Of a stretch of 64,000 nucleotides of DNA, positions 61,004 through 64,000 are shown piece by piece. A program made the translations under genes and the position numbers. Positions within the stretch are counted from its first letter, which is position 1. Each line of letters starts with the position of its first letter. Origin of the DNA: Acidobacterium capsulatum ATCC 51196 (GTDB taxonomy: Bacteria > Acidobacteriota > Terriglobia > Terriglobales > Acidobacteriaceae). Location of the stretch: NCBI RefSeq assembly GCF_000022565.1, contig NC_012483.1:372001-436000 (forward strand). Reading direction: 5' to 3'. The notes under the pieces are model-generated. The model worked only from the letters and a program-made list of their open reading frames with translations. It made no database searches and was not told the DNA's origin.

Positions 61004-61265
61004 GGTTCTGGCCCTCCTGGGCGAAGAGCTCGCCCTGTTTCTTTGCATGGCGCGCGTGCGCCGGGCAATAGTCTTTGTCATTGCCGACGCTGACGGCGCA
61101 TTCGTCGCAGAGCGGCTCATCGCAGGTGCGCTTGCCGTGCTCCACCGGGTAATCGCAGAGCCGCGTGGACCAGCGTTTGGTGCAGTGGCCGCAGCGGCGG
61201 CGGGGACGGCGACCGCGCTTGCATACGAAAACCGTACTGCCGGCGAGAATGTCGATTGTTGGCAT
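60996..61265 (-). CDS. Small Cys-rich phage protein
   Basis: This encodes 89 residues from ATG 61265 (TGATG overlap with the upstream stop). It has a dense Cys/His pattern (CGHCTKRW...LCDYP, CDEPLCDECAVSVGNDKDYCPAH), which suggests two zinc sites. The longer frame to 61385 is rejected because the overlap fits the shorter one. Confidence 0.6.
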   Translation of the reverse strand: MPTIDILAGSTVFVCKRGRRPRRRCGHCTKRWSTRLCDYPVEHGKRTCDEPLCDECAVSVGNDKDYCPAHARHAKKQGELFAQEGQNHG

Positions 61266-61501
61266 CAATGCACCTTCGCTTTCATCGAGACATTCGGCAG
61301 AACCGCGTTGAAGGCTCCGGCGAGCATCCCGGACGGCATGCCGCTGAACTTCGCCTGGTTGGCGACGTAAAAGCGCATGGCCCACTGCATAAAGAGGTCA
61401 GAGGCGACGGCGCGCTGCAGCTCGTCCAGCTCCGGGTGCTCGATGCGGGACTGGCGATAGAAATAGCTGCGGGTTTCGGAGCGGAATTCCTGAAGGGTCA
61501 T
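61265..61501 (-). CDS. Phage hypothetical protein
   Basis: This is a 78-residue helical protein from ATG 61501 (MTLQEFRSETRSYFYRQSRIEHPELDEL). Its stop overlaps the next start by one base (TGATG), as does its own start with the upstream stop. No family is recognised. Confidence 0.6.
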   Translation of the reverse strand: MTLQEFRSETRSYFYRQSRIEHPELDELQRAVASDLFMQWAMRFYVANQAKFSGMPSGMLAGAFNAVLPNVSMKAKVH

Positions 61502-61731
61502 CACTGCACCTCCGTGGTGGATGGCGCGGCCATCGAGCACCACTCCGCGAGGATTTGATCCTCAATCTCCTGCTCGGTCCAGCATTGAAACTCTGCGCGA
61601 TGCGTCTGGTAGGTATCGACCCAGGCTGGGATGGACGCCGAGAAACACAGATCAAAGTAGTCCGGCGCGAGATGCGGGTAAATAATCCGCACCGCGCGCT
61701 TGACGGCGGTGAGGTAGTCGTTGAGCGTCAT
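61501..61731 (-). CDS. Phage hypothetical protein
   Basis: This encodes 76 residues (MTLNDYLTAVKRAVRIIYPHLAPDYFDLCF...). It is aromatic-rich and helical, with the same MTL start as the next protein. It is coupled by overlap on both sides. Unrecognised. Confidence 0.6.
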   Translation of the reverse strand: MTLNDYLTAVKRAVRIIYPHLAPDYFDLCFSASIPAWVDTYQTHRAEFQCWTEQEIEDQILAEWCSMAAPSTTEVQ

Positions 61732-62174
61732 CAGCGCACCGCCTGAGCTATGGCGCCGTTGAAGAATGCTGGCAGAATCTCGATCAGCAGCCCGATGGCA
61801 GCGGCGATGAGGACGCCGCGCATGACTCGGTCAGCAACCGTGAGGGAGCGGCGCTCGTGAGCGTCGAGGAGGGGCATAGCCTTGCGCTGCACAATCGTTT
61901 TCGCTATGCGCTTGAACGCGCGAGCAAGCAGGATCAGAAACAATCTGAATTGACCGACTTGATAAACGCGATGATGTCCGTCAGGCTTCGTTTCAAGAGC
62001 CCATCCCTCGCGTACCCAGAGCTTCGATCCGGGCGCGACTTCATGCGTGCGAGGGCCCTCTAAAAGCCAGAATTCGCCTCCGCGACAAATGAATGCCATT
62101 TCGCCGGGGTCAACGAAAAGCCTGAACGCCGATGTAATCGAGATCCACGCAGGTCCGTAGTAGATAGCCATCAT
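61731..62174 (-). CDS. Phage hypothetical protein with C-terminal hydrophobic helix
   Basis: This encodes 147 residues. The N-terminal half is beta-rich (YYGPAWISITSAFRLFVDPGEMAFICRGGEFWLLEG). The second half has basic segments and ends in a transmembrane-like helix (RGVLIAAAIGLLIEILPAFFNGAIA). The start overlaps the stop of the B gene as ATGA. Confidence 0.6.
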   Translation of the reverse strand: MMAIYYGPAWISITSAFRLFVDPGEMAFICRGGEFWLLEGPRTHEVAPGSKLWVREGWALETKPDGHHRVYQVGQFRLFLILLARAFKRIAKTIVQRKAMPLLDAHERRSLTVADRVMRGVLIAAAIGLLIEILPAFFNGAIAQAVR

Positions 62175-63172
62175 GCCTCCTTAGCGGCGGCGGCCGCCTT
62201 GATCTGTTCAAGCGCGTTGGTCAGCGTGCGCACGTTGATGTAGGTCTTGCCGCGATCAAAGCGGTCCTGCGAGGTCGCCTTGGCGATCAGCTCGGCAACC
62301 TGCTTTTCAGCGAGCGACGACTTGACGCGGGCGAGCAGATCGCCGACTTCGCGCTGGATGATGGCGCGGGCCTCGGACTCCAGCAGCCCCGGCAGCTTGA
62401 CCTTGGCGAGGATCCTTGAGTTCCATTGCTCGAGGTTCCCGGCGAAGCGATCAAAGGTGGTCATGAGATCGTGGCTGCCGGCCAGCAGCAGGGAGAAGTG
62501 CGGCGGCTGGTCGAGCAGCTCGCGCACGACCTCAAGCGACTCGAGCGGAAGGTGCTGCGCCTCGTCGATGATGAGGACGACTTGCCGGGTCCGAAATTCA
62601 AAACGGATGTTGCTAAACATCCGGTCGATGTCGCCGCTGACCGGGACCCCGCAAGCGATGCAGACGCGGCGCAGCAGGTCGCGCGGCCGGATGCCTTCGC
62701 GCGCATAGACGTAATAGGCGCGGCGTCCGTGGCCGTTCTTGGGCAGCTCCTGCTGATTAAACAGCGCGACCTGATTGAGAAGCGCAAAAGTCTTCTGGCT
62801 GCCGGGAGCTCCGTAAAGCACATAGGCGACCGCGCGGCGCAGAACGCGCTCGAATGTATCGCGGATGACTCGGACGTTGGCTGTCTCGTAGATCTCGCCC
62901 ATGGTCTGCGTGGGCGGCAGAACGGGATGAGCGTCCAGAAACTCATTGATGGCAAGACGGATGCGCTCATCGCTGCGACCGACACGCTCATAGCGGTCAT
63001 TAAGGAATTGCACGAGCGTGGACTCGCCGTATCCGATGCGGCGCGCGAGATCGGGCCGGGTGAGCCCGGTGCGCGCCAGAAAATCGAGAGTTCGTGCGAT
63101 GGTCTGCTTCCGCTGGGGAGCGGTGATCTGCAGGCCTTCCACGCGCTCATCGCGCGTAAGAGTGTTACTCAC
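62171..63172 (-). CDS. Mu B-like AAA+ transposition protein
   Basis: This encodes 333 residues from GTG 63172, inside the 3' end of the transposase gene (8-base overlap); the longer frame to 63616 is a shadow. It has an N-terminal helix-turn-helix (LDFLARTGLTRPDLARRIGYGESTLVQFLN), Walker A in YGAPGSQKT and Walker B VVLIIDEAQHL, then LLLAGSHDLM (sensor region). This is the MuB/TnsC-type ATPase that binds target DNA and activates the transposase. Residue Gln replaces the usual Gly in GxxGxGKT. Confidence 0.85.
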   Translation of the reverse strand: MSNTLTRDERVEGLQITAPQRKQTIARTLDFLARTGLTRPDLARRIGYGESTLVQFLNDRYERVGRSDERIRLAINEFLDAHPVLPPTQTMGEIYETANVRVIRDTFERVLRRAVAYVLYGAPGSQKTFALLNQVALFNQQELPKNGHGRRAYYVYAREGIRPRDLLRRVCIACGVPVSGDIDRMFSNIRFEFRTRQVVLIIDEAQHLPLESLEVVRELLDQPPHFSLLLAGSHDLMTTFDRFAGNLEQWNSRILAKVKLPGLLESEARAIIQREVGDLLARVKSSLAEKQVAELIAKATSQDRFDRGKTYINVRTLTNALEQIKAAAAAKEA

Positions 63173-64000
63173 TGAGAGCCTCCAAAAAATCGGTTGCGAT
63201 ATCGACCGCCGATGGGGGCGCGACGGTGTTTTGCCCGGCTTTGGGCTTGCGCGCCGTGGGCCGGTCGTTGATGTGTTGCTGGGTTGCGGCCGGGAGCTGG
63301 GTGCGCTCCCGGAGGACATCGATCGCAGGCACGTAGCCTGCCTGGTCCGCGCGCTTGCGGATGGTGCGCACGGTTTCGCGAGCGGCCTTTTTGAGGCGCA
63401 TGCGCTCCGCCATGCTGGCGGCGATGTAAGGCTGCGCAGCGGCGGAGTGGGGCTGGAGCTGGACGCGATGCACGCGGGCGAGCACGCGGCCATCAAGGTC
63501 AGTGACGATGGCGGTCTCGGGCGCGATCTCGTTTTCGTCGTAGTGGACAAAAACGTCGTTGCTGCCGTGCGTAAAGAGATTGGCGCTGCCGACCTCATCG
63601 CCAACCGCGGGACCATAAAACTCGTTGGCGAGCCGAATGTTGCCAGAGTCGAGCTTGCGCTGCGCGCGCGCCCAGAAGAGATGGTCGAGGTTGCTCAGAT
63701 CGGGGATATGGCGTGACTCGACCGGATAGCCCCCGTCGTAGACCTCGTTGGGTGAACGGCCGTCCATGCCACGCCCGCGATGAGGCGCGACGGAGTACTC
63801 GGTCTCGAGCCACGCGGTGCCGAGCTGGATCAGCTCGCTTGCGCGCAGCAGCGGCGAGGCCTCGGCATGGCCCGACTTGATCGCCCGCTGGTGCGCGACA
63901 GCGAGCGCGTTGGTCGCACCCGGACGGCGATAGGCGTTGCCGGTGGTGTAACCGGCAATCACGCGGTCCAGGCGCATGTGCAGCGTGCGGAAAAAACGCT
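63165..64000 (-). CDS. Mu A-like DDE transposase, C-terminal part (runs off the window)
   Basis: The frame is open through the right edge (reading ...RFFRTLHMRLDRV before position 63977), so the catalytic core starts outside the window. What is visible is the end of the integrase core (FFRTLH, LIQLGTAWLETEYSVAPHRGRGMDGRSPNEVY), then the MuA-type C-terminal beta domain (GSNDVFVHYDENEIAPETAIVTDLDGRVLARVHRVQLQPHS) and a basic helical tail that would contact the B protein. It is followed at once by the B-like ATPase gene. Confidence 0.85.
   Translation of the reverse strand, partial: RFFRTLHMRLDRVIAGYTTGNAYRRPGATNALAVAHQRAIKSGHAEASPLLRASELIQLGTAWLETEYSVAPHRGRGMDGRSPNEVYDGGYPVESRHIPDLSNLDHLFWARAQRKLDSGNIRLANEFYGPAVGDEVGSANLFTHGSNDVFVHYDENEIAPETAIVTDLDGRVLARVHRVQLQPHSAAAQPYIAASMAERMRLKKAARETVRTIRKRADQAGYVPAIDVLRERTQLPAATQQHINDRPTARKPKAGQNTVAPPSAVDIATDFLEALSE

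Noticed and set aside
1-64000. CRISPR array, tRNA or rRNA genes
   Set aside because: No regularly spaced identical repeats with unique spacers and no cloverleaf-like T-arm motifs were seen in the intergenic regions I read; short degenerate cases could have been missed by eye.

Overview
The window reads as chromosomal DNA of an acidobacterium of the Terriglobia (Acidobacterium/Terriglobus-like). This rests on the make-up of the gene set (many small secreted beta-barrel proteins, Wzi-type outer-membrane protein, serine/threonine kinase fused to TPRs, iron-sulfur photolyase, REP elements) and a GC-rich coding style. It is an inference from family resemblance, not a database match. No rRNA, tRNA or CRISPR array was seen.

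Positions 1-27,050 are mostly ordinary core and accessory metabolism. In order: the end of a probable homoserine dehydrogenase, a secreted protein, an aldo/keto reductase, a molybdenum formate dehydrogenase with its DUF1641 partner, a LacI-type regulator, an acyl-CoA mutase large subunit, small membrane proteins, a DapA-like aldolase, a two-gene 2-oxoacid:ferredoxin oxidoreductase, a sialate O-acetylesterase, a retropepsin-like protein, a kinase-TPR protein, ThiS, an orphan dipeptide-type permease, a CAP-domain protein, and a photolyase/FAD-oxidoreductase pair.

Positions 27,050-30,550 are a small plastic region. It holds a truncated REP-associated transposase with REP palindromes, an IS481-type insertion sequence, and the 3' end of an RHS gene whose unusual Ala/Ser/Gly-rich tip is translationally coupled to a secreted, membrane-anchored small protein (candidate toxin/immunity pair). 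Positions 30,550-51,550 return to housekeeping: murB, a TagA-family glycosyltransferase, two ABC-F ATPases, feoAB, DUF1810, Wzi, pyruvate dehydrogenase E1 plus a degenerate E1-alpha-like partner, argJ, and an ABC ATPase. Imperfect intergenic repeats (TCATTCTGAGCG... family and REP palindromes) are scattered between the genes.

From about 51,912 to the right edge lies a Mu-like transposable phage. All its genes run on the minus strand: transposase A (cut by the window edge), AAA+ targeting protein B, about twenty very small and mostly 4-nt-overlapping genes rich in Cys pairs, a GemA/gp16-like protein, then a large tail-fibre protein carrying an SGNH-esterase domain and a LamG-like protein. Beyond the last gene sits a cluster of four copies of AATCCAACGGAAGTG plus one diverged inverted copy, read here as the transposase-binding end of the element. 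No head or tail-assembly genes lie between the early operon and the fibre genes. This is the most unusual part of the window.
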